Source: JALZAA01 sp036005605
Lineage (GTDB): Bacteria > Actinomycetota > Acidimicrobiia > IMCC26256 > JACDBD01
DNA length: 33,053 nucleotides
Direction of reading: 5' to 3'
Assembly (NCBI GenBank): GCA_036005605.1
Contig: DASYQJ010000036.1
Span: forward strand, 1-33,053
In this document: positions 7,131-15,034 of the stretch, one piece after another
Layout: each line of letters starts with the position of its first letter
Position numbering within the stretch: position 1 is the stretch's first letter
The notes under the pieces: model-generated
What the model saw: the letters and a program-made list of their open reading frames with translations, nothing else
What the model was told of the DNA's origin: nothing
Databases searched by the model: none
Program-made: the position numbers and the translations under genes

Positions 7131-8324
7131 ATGTCCGAGATGGAACCGGTGTCCGAAACGCCCGAGATGCCGACCGGGCAGTTCGACCTCGATCCGGCCA
7201 AGCCGCAGGCGATCTACGACATGCTGCGCGAGCACTCGCCGATCCTCCGCACGGAACTGGGCGGGACGATGATCGCCCGCCACGAGGACGTCGAGTTCGC
7301 GCTACGGCACGCCGAAGTGTTCTCGTCCGACATGGACGCGATCTCGATCGGCAACGTGCGGCCGCTCATCCCGCTGCAGATCAACCCACCCGACCACGTG
7401 AAGTACCGGCGGCTGCTCGACCCGCTCTTCGCGCCGAAACAGGTCGCGCTGCTCGAGAACGACGTCCGCAAGCTCAGCAACCAGCTGATCGACGATTTCA
7501 TCGACAGGGGCGAATGCGAGTTCAACAGCGCGTTCGCGATCCCGTTGCCCTGCACCGTGTTCCTCCGGCTCCTCGGTCTCCCGCTCGAGGACCTCGATCT
7601 CTTCCTGGGGTTCAAGGACAACATCATCCGCCCCGAGACCAAGGACCAGACGGAGTACCAGCGGATCCAGGCCGAGACCGGCCAGGAGATCTACGCGTAC
7701 TTCGACAAGGTCCTCGACGAGCGGGAGCGACAGCCGCGCGACGACATGCTGACCGGGTTCCTCGAGGCCGACGTCGACGGGAATCGCCTGACGCGCGAGG
7801 ACATCCTCGACATCTGCTACCTGTTCCTGCTTGCCGGGCTCGACACGGTGACCGCGTCCGTCGGCTGCATGGTGTCGTACCTGGCGCAGCACCCGGACCA
7901 GCGGCAACGACTCGTCGACGACCCGTCGCAGATCCCGGGCGCGGTCGAAGAGCTGCTGCGATGGGAGACGCCGGTGCCCGGCGTGCCGCGGGTCGCGACC
8001 GAGGACGTCGAGCTCTGCGGCGAGCGGATCGAAGCCGGCGAACGGATCACGGTGCTGCTCGGATCGGCGAACATCGACGAGCGCGGGTTCCCGCAGCCGG
8101 ACGACGTCGACTTCGAGCGCCCGGCCAACCGCCACCTCGCATTCGGCGGCGGCGTGCACCGGTGCCTCGGCTCGCACCTGGCCCGGCTCGAGCTGCGCGT
8201 CGCGCTCGAGCAGCTCCACGAGCGCATCCCCGACTATTCGATCAAGCCCGGCGAGGAACCGAAATACACGATGGGCATCCGCGCCGTCGACTACCTGCCG
8301 CTCGCGTTCACACCGCCGTCATGA
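7131..8324 (+). CDS. cytochrome P450
   Basis: A 397-aa soluble bacterial P450 that would insert one oxygen atom from O2 into an organic substrate using electrons from a ferredoxin. Visible motifs are H89 in the C-helix region (PPDHVKYRR), the I-helix oxygen-activation motif AGLDT (235-239), the K-helix E-x-x-R as EELLR (273-277), and the heme-binding FGGGVHRCLG (338-347) with Cys345 as axial ligand. The ATG at 7131 is preceded by GGGAGGG. The stop overlaps the ferredoxin ATG (ATGA), giving a coupled P450-redox partner pair. Substrate is unknown; steroid- or terpene-type ligands are possible but unproven. Confidence 0.96.
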   Translation: MSEMEPVSETPEMPTGQFDLDPAKPQAIYDMLREHSPILRTELGGTMIARHEDVEFALRHAEVFSSDMDAISIGNVRPLIPLQINPPDHVKYRRLLDPLFAPKQVALLENDVRKLSNQLIDDFIDRGECEFNSAFAIPLPCTVFLRLLGLPLEDLDLFLGFKDNIIRPETKDQTEYQRIQAETGQEIYAYFDKVLDERERQPRDDMLTGFLEADVDGNRLTREDILDICYLFLLAGLDTVTASVGCMVSYLAQHPDQRQRLVDDPSQIPGAVEELLRWETPVPGVPRVATEDVELCGERIEAGERITVLLGSANIDERGFPQPDDVDFERPANRHLAFGGGVHRCLGSHLARLELRVALEQLHERIPDYSIKPGEEPKYTMGIRAVDYLPLAFTPPS

Positions 8325-8512
8325 AGGTGCGCGTCGATACCGACCTCTGTGTCGGGCACGGTCGCTGCTACGTCCTCGCGGATGACGTGTTCGAGGCCGA
8401 CGACCGCGGCCACTGCCTGATCCCGAACGAGGACGTGCCGCCCGACCTCGAGGAGAAGGCGCGCGTCGGCGAGCAGAACTGCCCCGAGCACGCGATCTCC
8501 ATCGAGGAGTGA
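8321..8512 (+). CDS. 3Fe-4S ferredoxin, P450 redox partner
   Basis: A 63-aa monocluster ferredoxin starting MKVRVDTDLCVGHGRCYVLA. Cys10, Cys16 and Cys54 (in QNCPEHAI) form the C-(x)5-C-(x)n-C-P pattern. His13 occupies the position of the fourth cysteine of 4Fe-4S ferredoxins, which is typical of the 3Fe-4S type that serves actinobacterial P450s. Length is normal. Its ATG overlaps the P450 stop by the ATGA quadruplet, so translation is coupled and stoichiometric production is likely. A ferredoxin reductase is not in the window and must come from elsewhere. Confidence 0.95.
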   Translation: MKVRVDTDLCVGHGRCYVLADDVFEADDRGHCLIPNEDVPPDLEEKARVGEQNCPEHAISIEE

Positions 8513-8530
8513 TGCGGGACTGTCCGGCGT

Positions 8531-8536
8531 TAGCCT
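8531..8536 (+). promoter_or_regulatory. candidate -10 box of a leaderless HhH-GPD promoter
   Basis: TAGCCT, matching the TAnnnT -10 pattern, is followed by a 6-nt spacer and then the ATG at 8543. No SD sequence precedes that ATG. The geometry predicts a leaderless transcript separate from the P450-ferredoxin operon, which ends 30 nt upstream. Confidence 0.4.
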
Positions 8537-8542
8537 GACGGC

Positions 8543-9145
8543 ATGACGACGGACGAAGCCGCTCAGGGCCATTCGGCCATCCCGATCACGGGCGTGCCAG
8601 AGGCCGACGAGCTACTCGTCGACAACCCGCTCGCGCTGCTCATCGGGATGCTGATGGACCAACAGGTCCCGATGGGGTGGGCGTTCCGGGGCCCGTACAC
8701 GTTGCGGCAGCGCCTCGGTGGCTCGCTCGACGCCGAGACGATCGCAGAGATGGGCCCCGACAAGATCGAAGCGATCTTCCGCGACAAGCCCGCTATGCAC
8801 CGCTACCCCAGCTCGATGGGCAAGCGCACCTACGCGCTGTCGGCGTACGTCGTCGAGCACTACGGCGGCGACGCCGGCGCGATCTGGCGCGACGCCCCAT
8901 CCGGTCAAGAGATCTACCGCCGTCTGCGGGAGCTGCCCGGATACGGCGAGGAGAAGTCGAAGATCCTCCTCGCCATCCTCGGCAAGCGCTTGGGTCAGGC
9001 TGCGCCGGGCTGGGAGGAGGCGGCCGCACCGTTCTCGGACGCGACACCGCGGTCGGTCGCCGACGTCGGCTCGCCCGAGTCGCTGGAGCGGGTGCGCGAG
9101 TTCAAGAAGGCTCGGAAGGCGGCGAAGAAGGGGAAGGCCGACTGA
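8543..9145 (+). CDS. HhH-GPD superfamily base-excision repair protein
   Basis: A 200-aa actinobacterial protein of the HhH-GPD DNA glycosylase superfamily, of the type catalogued as TIGR03252. It begins in the glycosylase alpha-helical core (NPLALLIGMLMDQQVPMGWAF, where Q-Q-x-P is the typical DNA-backbone contact). It contains the helix-hairpin-helix element LRELPGYGEEKSKILLAILG and ends in a Lys-rich tail (KKARKAAKKGKAD) suited to DNA contact. It would excise damaged bases, but the lesion is not known for this family. The final 44 nt overlap the convergent MFS gene. Confidence 0.88.
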   Translation: MTTDEAAQGHSAIPITGVPEADELLVDNPLALLIGMLMDQQVPMGWAFRGPYTLRQRLGGSLDAETIAEMGPDKIEAIFRDKPAMHRYPSSMGKRTYALSAYVVEHYGGDAGAIWRDAPSGQEIYRRLRELPGYGEEKSKILLAILGKRLGQAAPGWEEAAAPFSDATPRSVADVGSPESLERVREFKKARKAAKKGKAD

Positions 9146-10664
9146 TCGGGCCGCCACGCGCGCGCACGAGCCACAACCAGAGCACGAGGCCTCCAACCGA
9201 GCTCACCGCGATCACCAGCATCGACGCGTCGAACCCTTCCACCGTGCCCTGCTGCGCGCCGGAGATGAACGCCTGTCGCTGGTTCCCTTGGAGCCCGTTC
9301 GCGGAACTGCTGATCGCGCTGGGTGAACCGGTCAGCACCTGATCGAGCTGCTCCTCTTCGGGGCGGCTCACCCCGGCGGCGTCGAGCTGACGGTTCAGCT
9401 CGGCGATGCCCGCGCTGCTGAAGACGAGGCTGCCGACCGCCACGACGAGCGACGCGCCCACGTACCGGAAGATGTTGAGGATGCCCGACGCCTCGCCCGC
9501 CTCCTCGGGCGGGACGTGCTGGAGCCCGGCGGCGGACGGGGTCGAGAACGTCATGCCGACGCCCAGCCCGGCGATCAGGGTCGGGCCCCAGAGCCCGCTG
9601 AAGGTGGTGCTCACGTCGGTGAGGTAGAGAAGGAAGCAGCCGACCGCCATGAGCACGAGGCCCAGCGCCACGGGCAGCCGGGCGCCGATCCGGTCGGCGA
9701 GCCGGCCGGAGACGAGCGAAGCCACGAAGATGCCCATGCCGAACGGGAGCAGCGCCACGCCGGCGAGCAACGCGGAGTAGTCGAGCAGCACGGACGACTG
9801 CGCATACAGGTTGAAGAAATAGAGGATCCCGATCAGGCCGATCGCGTTGACGAACGTGCCGATGTTCCCGGCCGTGAAGACCGCGTCGCGCAACAGACGA
9901 AGGTGCACCAGCGGCGCTTTCACCCGCAGCTCGACGAGCACGAACGCGGTCAGCGTGACAGCGGCGACCGCCACCGTGGAGAGCAGCAAAGGCGACGTCC
10001 AGCCCCAGCGACTCCCCTGCTGGAGGGCGAGAATCGCGGTGAACAGGCCGACGGCGAGCAGGACGATGCCGGCGACGTCGAACCGCACGCTTCGCTTGCG
10101 CCCGGACAGTCCACGCAGCATCGGCCTGGCGAGCACGAGTGCGATCACCCCGACCGGCACGTTGCTCCACCACACCCACCGCCAGCTGATGGCGTCGGTG
10201 AAGAAGCCGCCGATGAGGGGGCCTACGGCGAACGCAACCCCGCCGACCGCGCCCCAGATGCCGAGCACGAGGCCCTGTTTCTCCTTCGGGAAGGCGTCGT
10301 GCAGGATCGCCATGGTCGCCGGCATCAGGATGGCGGCGCCGGTCCCCTGCAGCGCGCGCCCGCCGATGAGCTGCGCCGCCGACCCCGAGCTCGCCACCAC
10401 GATCGCGGCCAGCGTGTAGAGCACCATCCCGACGACGAAGATGCGCTTGCGGCCGAGCACGTCGCCGAGCTGCCCGCCGAGGACCACGAAAGCGGCGACC
10501 GCGAGAAGATAGGCGTTGAGCGCCCATCCGAGGGTCGTGGAGGAGATCGTGAGGTCGTCGGCGATGGCGCTGACCGCGGTGTTGATCGCCGTCGTGTTCA
10601 CCGCGATCAGGAACAGAGCCAGGCACGCCGTGACGAGCGCGCCCCACGGATGCGGCGGCGCCAC
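9102..10664 (-). CDS. MFS transporter, DHA2 (EmrB/QacA) family
   Basis: A 520-aa, 14-TM drug:proton antiporter-type exporter. The first helix (LVTACLALFLIAVNTTAINTAV) and the loop motif A (LGGQLGDVLGRKRIF) between TM2 and TM3 are clear. RALQGTGAAILMPATMAI in TM4 and VGPLIGGFF in TM5 (motif C-like) follow, and further hydrophobic helices run to about residue 505. It would export hydrophobic compounds across the cytoplasmic membrane. The GTG at 10664 has no obvious SD; the frame stays open for 99 nt further upstream without a usual start codon. It is divergent from the unknown gene at 10803. Confidence 0.93.
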   Translation of the reverse strand: MAPPHPWGALVTACLALFLIAVNTTAINTAVSAIADDLTISSTTLGWALNAYLLAVAAFVVLGGQLGDVLGRKRIFVVGMVLYTLAAIVVASSGSAAQLIGGRALQGTGAAILMPATMAILHDAFPKEKQGLVLGIWGAVGGVAFAVGPLIGGFFTDAISWRWVWWSNVPVGVIALVLARPMLRGLSGRKRSVRFDVAGIVLLAVGLFTAILALQQGSRWGWTSPLLLSTVAVAAVTLTAFVLVELRVKAPLVHLRLLRDAVFTAGNIGTFVNAIGLIGILYFFNLYAQSSVLLDYSALLAGVALLPFGMGIFVASLVSGRLADRIGARLPVALGLVLMAVGCFLLYLTDVSTTFSGLWGPTLIAGLGVGMTFSTPSAAGLQHVPPEEAGEASGILNIFRYVGASLVVAVGSLVFSSAGIAELNRQLDAAGVSRPEEEQLDQVLTGSPSAISSSANGLQGNQRQAFISGAQQGTVEGFDASMLVIAVSSVGGLVLWLWLVRARGGPISRPSPSSPPSEPS

Positions 10665-10802
10665 GAACGTCGCCGCGGGTTCGAGCTCCTCGTGGTGGCG
10701 AGCACCGGCGTAGACGCCGGCGTCGGCTCTGACCGTCTGGATCTTCGTCTCGACGTGCGCACGCTAGCCGGGGCGACGTGATGGAACCGGGATGTCATCG
10801 GC

Positions 10803-11723
10803 ATGACCCCGATCCCGTCGCCGGTAGTGCATATTGGATGGATGAACTCCGGGACCGCATACCTCGAACACCTCACCGAAGCCGACCTGTCGCTCCTCGG
10901 GCCGGTGGTCGACTCGCCGCCGGCAGAAGATGCGTCCGCGTACCTCCGCTCGCACCCGGAGCTCGTCGAAGAGGCGCTCGGCTCCTCGGCCGCGTTCGAC
11001 CTCGTGCTCGGCGCGGACGTCCACGACGAGCTGCTGGTCCACGCGTCGCCGTTCCTCGTCTTCGCCGTGGCCGTGCACCGCACGGTCGACGAGCTCGGGC
11101 GCACCACCTTCGTCGAGGAGCGGGTCACGCCCCGCTTGCGCGTCCCTGTGTTCGACGCCGGTCAGCTGCGCGAGTTCGGCGTCGACCCCGCCCGCCGCTA
11201 CTTCATCGTCGAGCACCTCGCCTCGTACACGCGGGTGATGAGCGGACCGGTGTGGATACAACGCCGGGGTCGTTGGCGCCGGCAACGGTTCAGCGAGCTG
11301 GACGCGCCGCGACTGGCGGCCACGCTCGACGCCGTCCCCGAGTCGGACCGTCCGGGCATCTACCGGCGTCTCGGCGACCTGGCGCTGTTCCTCACCGGCG
11401 TGTTCCCCGACCACACGACCGCGCGCGCCGTGCATCCGATCGAGCTCGAGCGGCTGCTGCGGTCACTGCCCGACGCCGCCGGATCGCGCCCGACGCTCGC
11501 GGACCTCGAACAGCTCGCGGGTGAGCGCGGTGCGACGGGACTGCTCGAGTGGCTCGGACCGCGGTGGTACCGCGCCGCGGCCGAGCGCACACCCGTCGCG
11601 GGTCTCGGCCGACTCCTCGGTGACCTGGCGACTCGCTTCGACCAGGCGCGCCGGTTTCTCAACCACCTCACCGACCAGTACCTGTTCCCCGTTCGCAACC
11701 GGTGGTTCCCGACCGCTCAATAG
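10803..11723 (+). CDS. hypothetical protein (306 aa), family not recognised
   Basis: A soluble, acidic, alpha/beta-looking protein without membrane segments or a motif I can name. It has an N-terminal helical part (YLEHLTEADLSLLGPVVDSP), a central portion with FLVFAVAVHRTVDELG and RRYFIVEHLASYTRVMSGP, and a C-terminal helical part rich in Leu/Arg (LGDLALFLTGVFPDHT; LLGDLATRFDQARRFLNHL). An alternative start is the ATG at 10842. Codon use is strongly GC3-biased, so coding is firm. The gene is divergent from the MFS exporter and is followed after 34 nt by the Pro-rich/DUF6338 pair. Confidence 0.8.
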   Translation: MTPIPSPVVHIGWMNSGTAYLEHLTEADLSLLGPVVDSPPAEDASAYLRSHPELVEEALGSSAAFDLVLGADVHDELLVHASPFLVFAVAVHRTVDELGRTTFVEERVTPRLRVPVFDAGQLREFGVDPARRYFIVEHLASYTRVMSGPVWIQRRGRWRRQRFSELDAPRLAATLDAVPESDRPGIYRRLGDLALFLTGVFPDHTTARAVHPIELERLLRSLPDAAGSRPTLADLEQLAGERGATGLLEWLGPRWYRAAAERTPVAGLGRLLGDLATRFDQARRFLNHLTDQYLFPVRNRWFPTAQ

Positions 11724-11724
11724 A

Positions 11725-11749
11725 TCCGCCCGGTACAATTGTGGGCGGA
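11725..11749 (+). promoter_or_regulatory. promoter with inverted repeat upstream of the Pro-rich small gene
   Basis: TACAAT (11734-11739) is a near-consensus -10 box. It sits inside an inverted repeat with perfect 7-bp arms, TCCGCCC (11725-11731) and GGGCGGA (11743-11749). A second palindrome ACAATTGT (11735-11742) lies in the spacer. The right arm runs into the SD GGAGGT used by the gene at 11758. The layout suits an operator overlapping promoter and ribosome-binding site. A terminator for the gene ending at 11723 is less likely because no T tract follows. Confidence 0.5.
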
Positions 11750-11757
11750 GGTCACCG

Positions 11758-11886
11758 ATGGAGCGTCGAATCGAGAGCAACAGGAAGCAGGGGGGCCAGC
11801 GCAGGCCACCTCAGCCGACGATTCCGCCCAAGAGTCGAGAGAAGCCGAGCCCGCCTCCGCGACCGGCGTCGCCGCAGCAGCAATAG
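11758..11886 (+). CDS. small Pro-rich basic protein (42 aa)
   Basis: The ATG at 11758 follows a strong SD (GGAGGT) with 5 nt spacing and its own TACAAT -10 box. The 42-aa product starts MERRIESNRKQGGQRRPP and ends in a Pro/Gln-rich tail with PSPPPRPASPQQQ. It is hydrophilic, very basic and probably disordered. The stop is 25 nt before the DUF6338 gene, which lacks a good SD, so the two probably form one transcript. Function is unknown. A poly-Pro binding partner or nucleic-acid contact is only a guess. Confidence 0.6.
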   Translation: MERRIESNRKQGGQRRPPQPTIPPKSREKPSPPPRPASPQQQ

Positions 11887-11911
11887 GCGCTAGGCACGAG
11901 AAGACCCGCGG

Positions 11912-12577
11912 GTGCCCTCCTCGTTCACGGGCCTCGTCCTTTTCGTTCTCCTGCTCGCGCCGGGTTTCACCTTCGCGGCTCAGCGCGAGCGGCGACGTCC
12001 TCGCCGCCGGCGCTCGGTGTTCGGCGAGACCGTCCTCCTCGGACTGACGAGCTTCCTCTGCGATGCTGCGGCGTTGTTCGTGTTCGGCGTGCTCCGAGTG
12101 ACCATCCCGGATCACACGCCCGATGTCGGAAGGCTCGTACGCGACGGGCGGACGTACCTCGATGCCCACTACGCGTCCGTCGCCTGGTGGGCACTCGGTC
12201 TTCTCACGCTGGCGTGCGCCTTCGGATTCGTGCTGGGTCGCTGGCCGCCGAGGTTCGCCCCGATCTTCGCCGACGACATCACCTTCACCTCGGCGTGGTG
12301 GGACCTCTTCGAGCAGTACCCGGACTCCACCGTCTATGTCGGTTGCGAGCTGAACGACGGGTCATATCTGGGCGGCGAGCTCTTCACCTACAACTCCGAC
12401 GAAGACGAGACCGGAGACCGGGAGCTCGCGCTCTCGTCGCCGATCACGTACCGAGCTGCCGGGGATGACCCGGTCGAGCTGGAGGATGTCGGCGCCGTCT
12501 CCGTGAGCGCGCGCCAGATCAAGTTTCTGACCGTCTCGTATCTCCCCGTCGATGACGAGGATGCGTCGGACGAGTGA
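11912..12577 (+). CDS. DUF6338-family membrane protein
   Basis: A 221-aa protein starting at GTG 11912 with three hydrophobic segments, about residues 5-23 (FTGLVLFVLLLAPGFTF), 41-62 and 90-109. A cytoplasmic C-terminal domain follows (SAWWDLFEQYPDSTVYVGCELNDGSYLGGELFTYN). The order N-terminal PGF helix, further TM helices, 'W-x-x-x-F', then 'V-x-L-x-D-G-S-x-x-x-G' matches what I recall of DUF6338, an actinobacterial family without an assigned function. Related proteins occur beside varied accessory genes. The Pro-rich 42-aa gene lies directly upstream. The acidic end (DDEDASDE) contrasts with that basic partner. Confidence 0.75.
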   Translation: MPSSFTGLVLFVLLLAPGFTFAAQRERRRPRRRRSVFGETVLLGLTSFLCDAAALFVFGVLRVTIPDHTPDVGRLVRDGRTYLDAHYASVAWWALGLLTLACAFGFVLGRWPPRFAPIFADDITFTSAWWDLFEQYPDSTVYVGCELNDGSYLGGELFTYNSDEDETGDRELALSSPITYRAAGDDPVELEDVGAVSVSARQIKFLTVSYLPVDDEDASDE

Positions 12578-12592
12578 TTCCGCCCGTCGCGG

Positions 12593-12961
12593 TCAGGGTG
12601 GCGTGACGATTGGAGGCGCGCTCGGCTCGTGGCCGAGCACGGTGACAAGCGTTTGTTCGACCAGATCGGCGAGGTATTTCCGTTGCTCCGGCGTGGCGGC
12701 GTCGGCCCACAGGGTGAAGTCGGCGCCGGAGACGTCCTGCCAGCCCAGCGCCTTCAGCTCTTCCACCGCCGCCGTCCCCAGCTCACGGTCACGACCCAGG
12801 TACTCGTCGCCGACGGCCTCGCAGAGCAGCGATGTCTCGCCCTCGACCCGGCTGATCTGGACCCACAGGTTCGAGTCCCGAGCCGAATGAACGACGAGCG
12901 CCTCGTCGCGGCCTCCCGCGACCCGCTCGACGGCATCGAGGATGACGGCGTTCGTGTCCAT
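12593..12961 (-). CDS. YbjN/TY-Chap-like small protein
   Basis: A 122-aa acidic protein. Segments NLWVQISRVEGETSLLCEAVGDEYL and ELKALGWQDVSGADFTLWAD follow the pattern 'W-V-Q-h...L-x-x-E-h-h-x-x-x-Y-L...L-x-x-L-G-W...N/D-F' of the actinobacterial TY-Chap (type III secretion chaperone/YbjN-like) fold. Such domains are thought to bind peptides. It starts 7 nt after the CoxE-type VWA gene and so probably belongs to the MoxR-CoxE operon, where a chaperone-like role would fit. The family call is from pattern memory only. Confidence 0.6.
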   Translation of the reverse strand: MDTNAVILDAVERVAGGRDEALVVHSARDSNLWVQISRVEGETSLLCEAVGDEYLGRDRELGTAAVEELKALGWQDVSGADFTLWADAATPEQRKYLADLVEQTLVTVLGHEPSAPPIVTPP

Positions 12962-12968
12962 GCGCCCT

Positions 12969-14105
12969 TTAGTCCAGCGCTTCGAGCACCGCGCCGAGGC
13001 CGGCCAGACTCGCCAGGTTGTGACCTGACACCAGCAGGTCGATGTGCGGCAATGCAGCGCGCATGCCCCGAGTCGCGGGCTCGTACTCCGGACCCGCCTT
13101 CAACGGGTTGACCCAGATGACGCGGTGCGCGAGCCGGGAGAGCCGGGCCATGGCGGCGGCGAGCATGTCGGGGTCGCCCCGCTCGAGGCCGTCGGAGCAG
13201 ACGACCACCACCCCGCCCCGGAATCCCCCGCGCCACGCCCACGTTCGGAGGTACTCACGTATCGACTCGCCGATCCGCGTCCCGCCCTGCCAGTCGACGA
13301 CGGTCTCGGCGGCGCGGCGCAACGCCTCGTCGGGGTCACGCCGGGCGAGCGCGCCCGAAACCCGGGTCAGGCGCGTCCCGAAGCAGAACACCTCGACGCG
13401 GCTCGGGCCGCGCGCGACCGCGTACGCGAACTGGAGCAGCGCGCGCGAATAGGAGGACATCGAGCCCGAGACGTCGAGCAGGAGGACGAGCGGACGCGCT
13501 CGCAGCCGCGCCCGCCGCCGCGGGATGCGGAGATCGGCGCCTCCGTGGCGGACGTGCGTGCGCAGGGCGCGCCGGAGGTCCGGACGGACGCCCTTCCTCG
13601 CCCGCTCGGTTCGCCGTGCCTTCCGCTTCGGCGTGGCGATCACCAGCCCCGCCATCAGCCGACCGATGGCGGCGAGCTCGTCAGGCTCGCAGTCGGCGAA
13701 GTCCTTGGCGCGCAAGAGCTCGACTTCGGATGCCGCCTGCCCGACGCTTTCCGCATCCGGCCGACGCTCACTGCCGGTCGCCGGGGCGAGCGCGTCGGGA
13801 CGCGCCCGGTTCGCGTCCGCGGAGGGCGAGCCGTCGCTCGGGACGACGTGACGCGGGCCGGTTTCTCCGAGGAAGTAGTGGGCGAACGCGCTGTCGTAGG
13901 CGGCGAGATCGTCGTGGCGCGAGACGAGGCACGCGCGACCCGACCAGTAGATGTCGCGCAGATCGGTCGGGTCGAGGTGAGAGAGTCCCTGGCAGAAGGA
14001 GAGCACCTGGCCAGTCCCGACGGGGAGGCCGGCGGCGCGCAACTCGCGTCCGAACCCGGCGAGCGCCGGCAGCACCTGCGTGACGCCGCCGACAGTGTCA
14101 GTCAT
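12969..14105 (-). CDS. CoxE-type VWA domain protein
   Basis: A 378-aa protein with an N-terminal helical CoxE region (FGRELRAAGLPVGTGQVLSF...) and a C-terminal von Willebrand factor A domain. The metal-ion-dependent adhesion site is DVSGSMS (about 211-217), preceded by the strand LVLLL. Later VWA elements include TRIGESIREYL and GVVVVCSDGLERGD. These proteins partner MoxR AAA+ ATPases to mature or remodel client enzymes, for example in CO dehydrogenase and other oxidoreductase systems. No CO dehydrogenase structural gene is in the window, so the client is unknown. The start overlaps the MoxR stop by 8 nt. Confidence 0.92.
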   Translation of the reverse strand: MTDTVGGVTQVLPALAGFGRELRAAGLPVGTGQVLSFCQGLSHLDPTDLRDIYWSGRACLVSRHDDLAAYDSAFAHYFLGETGPRHVVPSDGSPSADANRARPDALAPATGSERRPDAESVGQAASEVELLRAKDFADCEPDELAAIGRLMAGLVIATPKRKARRTERARKGVRPDLRRALRTHVRHGGADLRIPRRRARLRARPLVLLLDVSGSMSSYSRALLQFAYAVARGPSRVEVFCFGTRLTRVSGALARRDPDEALRRAAETVVDWQGGTRIGESIREYLRTWAWRGGFRGGVVVVCSDGLERGDPDMLAAAMARLSRLAHRVIWVNPLKAGPEYEPATRGMRAALPHIDLLVSGHNLASLAGLGAVLEALD

Positions 14106-14994
14106 CGGCCAGGATCCGCCCGAGGTCGTCGCGGATCCGCACCAGGTCGTCGTGGTCCTTGACGACGGTCCCGAGCGTCACGTCGACCGCGTCGCGCTCG
14201 AGGCGCGTTGCGCCCAGGAACGCGAGCGCCTTGGCCCACTCGATGGTCTCGGCGACGCCGGGCGCTTTCACGAGATCGAGCGTGCGGATGCGGTCGACGG
14301 CCGCCGCCACCCGCCGGGCGAGGTCGGCGGGGACGGTCGGCGCGCGCGCTGCGAGGATCTCCACCTCGCGGTCGAGCGACGGGTAGTCGATCCAGTGGTA
14401 GAGGCATCGCCGCTTGAGGGCGTCGTGCAGCTCCCGGGTCCGGTTGGAGGTGAGCACGACCGCGGGCGGTCGCTCCGCCCGGATGGTCCCCAGCTCGGGA
14501 ACGGTGACCTGGAAGTCGGAGAGCATCTCGAGCAGGAACGCCTCGAACTCGTCGTCGGCCCGGTCGATCTCGTCGATCAGCAGCACGGCGCGGTCGCCGG
14601 CGCGCACGGCTTGCAGGAGCGGACGCTCGACGAGGAACCGCGGCCCGAAGATGTCGTCGGCCGCGTCTTCGCGGAGCTCTCGTCCCTCTTGGAGCAGGCG
14701 GACGTACAGGAGCTGGCGCGTATAGTCCCACTCGTACAGCGCCTGGTGGGCGTCGATGCCCTCGTAGCACTGCAGGCGGACGAGCTCGGCGCCGAGCGCG
14801 GGTGCGAGGGCCTTGGCGACCTCGGTCTTGCCGACGCCGGCTTCGCCCTCGAGCAGCAGCGGCTGGCCGAGCGAGAGCGACAGGAAGATCGCGGTGCCGA
14901 GGCCGCGGTCGGCGAGGTATGCCTGCTCGCCGAGACGCGCCGAGAGCTCCTCGACCGACTGCGGGCGCGCCGGCATACGTTCGGCTGTGCTCAC
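14098..14994 (-). CDS. MoxR-family AAA+ ATPase
   Basis: A 298-aa AAA+ ATPase with Walker A GEAGVGKT (about 50-57), Walker B VLLIDEIDRAD (about 137-147), sensor 1 in VVLTSNRTREL and arginine-finger region LKRRCLYHWIDYP, all typical of MoxR. It works as a ring-shaped remodelling chaperone with VWA partners. The GTG at 14994 is chosen because it precedes the conserved N-terminus closely; the ATG at 14976 is the alternative. The open frame continues upstream to 15210 but without MoxR-like sequence. It forms an operon with the CoxE-type protein (8-nt overlap) and the TY-Chap-like protein. Confidence 0.93.
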   Translation of the reverse strand: MSTAERMPARPQSVEELSARLGEQAYLADRGLGTAIFLSLSLGQPLLLEGEAGVGKTEVAKALAPALGAELVRLQCYEGIDAHQALYEWDYTRQLLYVRLLQEGRELREDAADDIFGPRFLVERPLLQAVRAGDRAVLLIDEIDRADDEFEAFLLEMLSDFQVTVPELGTIRAERPPAVVLTSNRTRELHDALKRRCLYHWIDYPSLDREVEILAARAPTVPADLARRVAAAVDRIRTLDLVKAPGVAETIEWAKALAFLGATRLERDAVDVTLGTVVKDHDDLVRIRDDLGRILADD

Positions 14995-15034
14995 CTCGTC
15001 AGTCTTGCTCAATCCGGCAAGTACGTCGGTGCCG

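Noticed and set aside
6233..8320. Long open frame on the plus strand across the MBL and P450 genes (its end is the real ferredoxin)
   Set aside because: Arg/Pro-rich shadow frame; only the last 63 codons are the ferredoxin, which has its own ATGA-coupled start.
8995..10647. 550-codon minus-strand frame over the MFS gene
   Set aside because: Arg/Gly-rich shadow; the frame at 9102-10664 carries all MFS helices and motifs.
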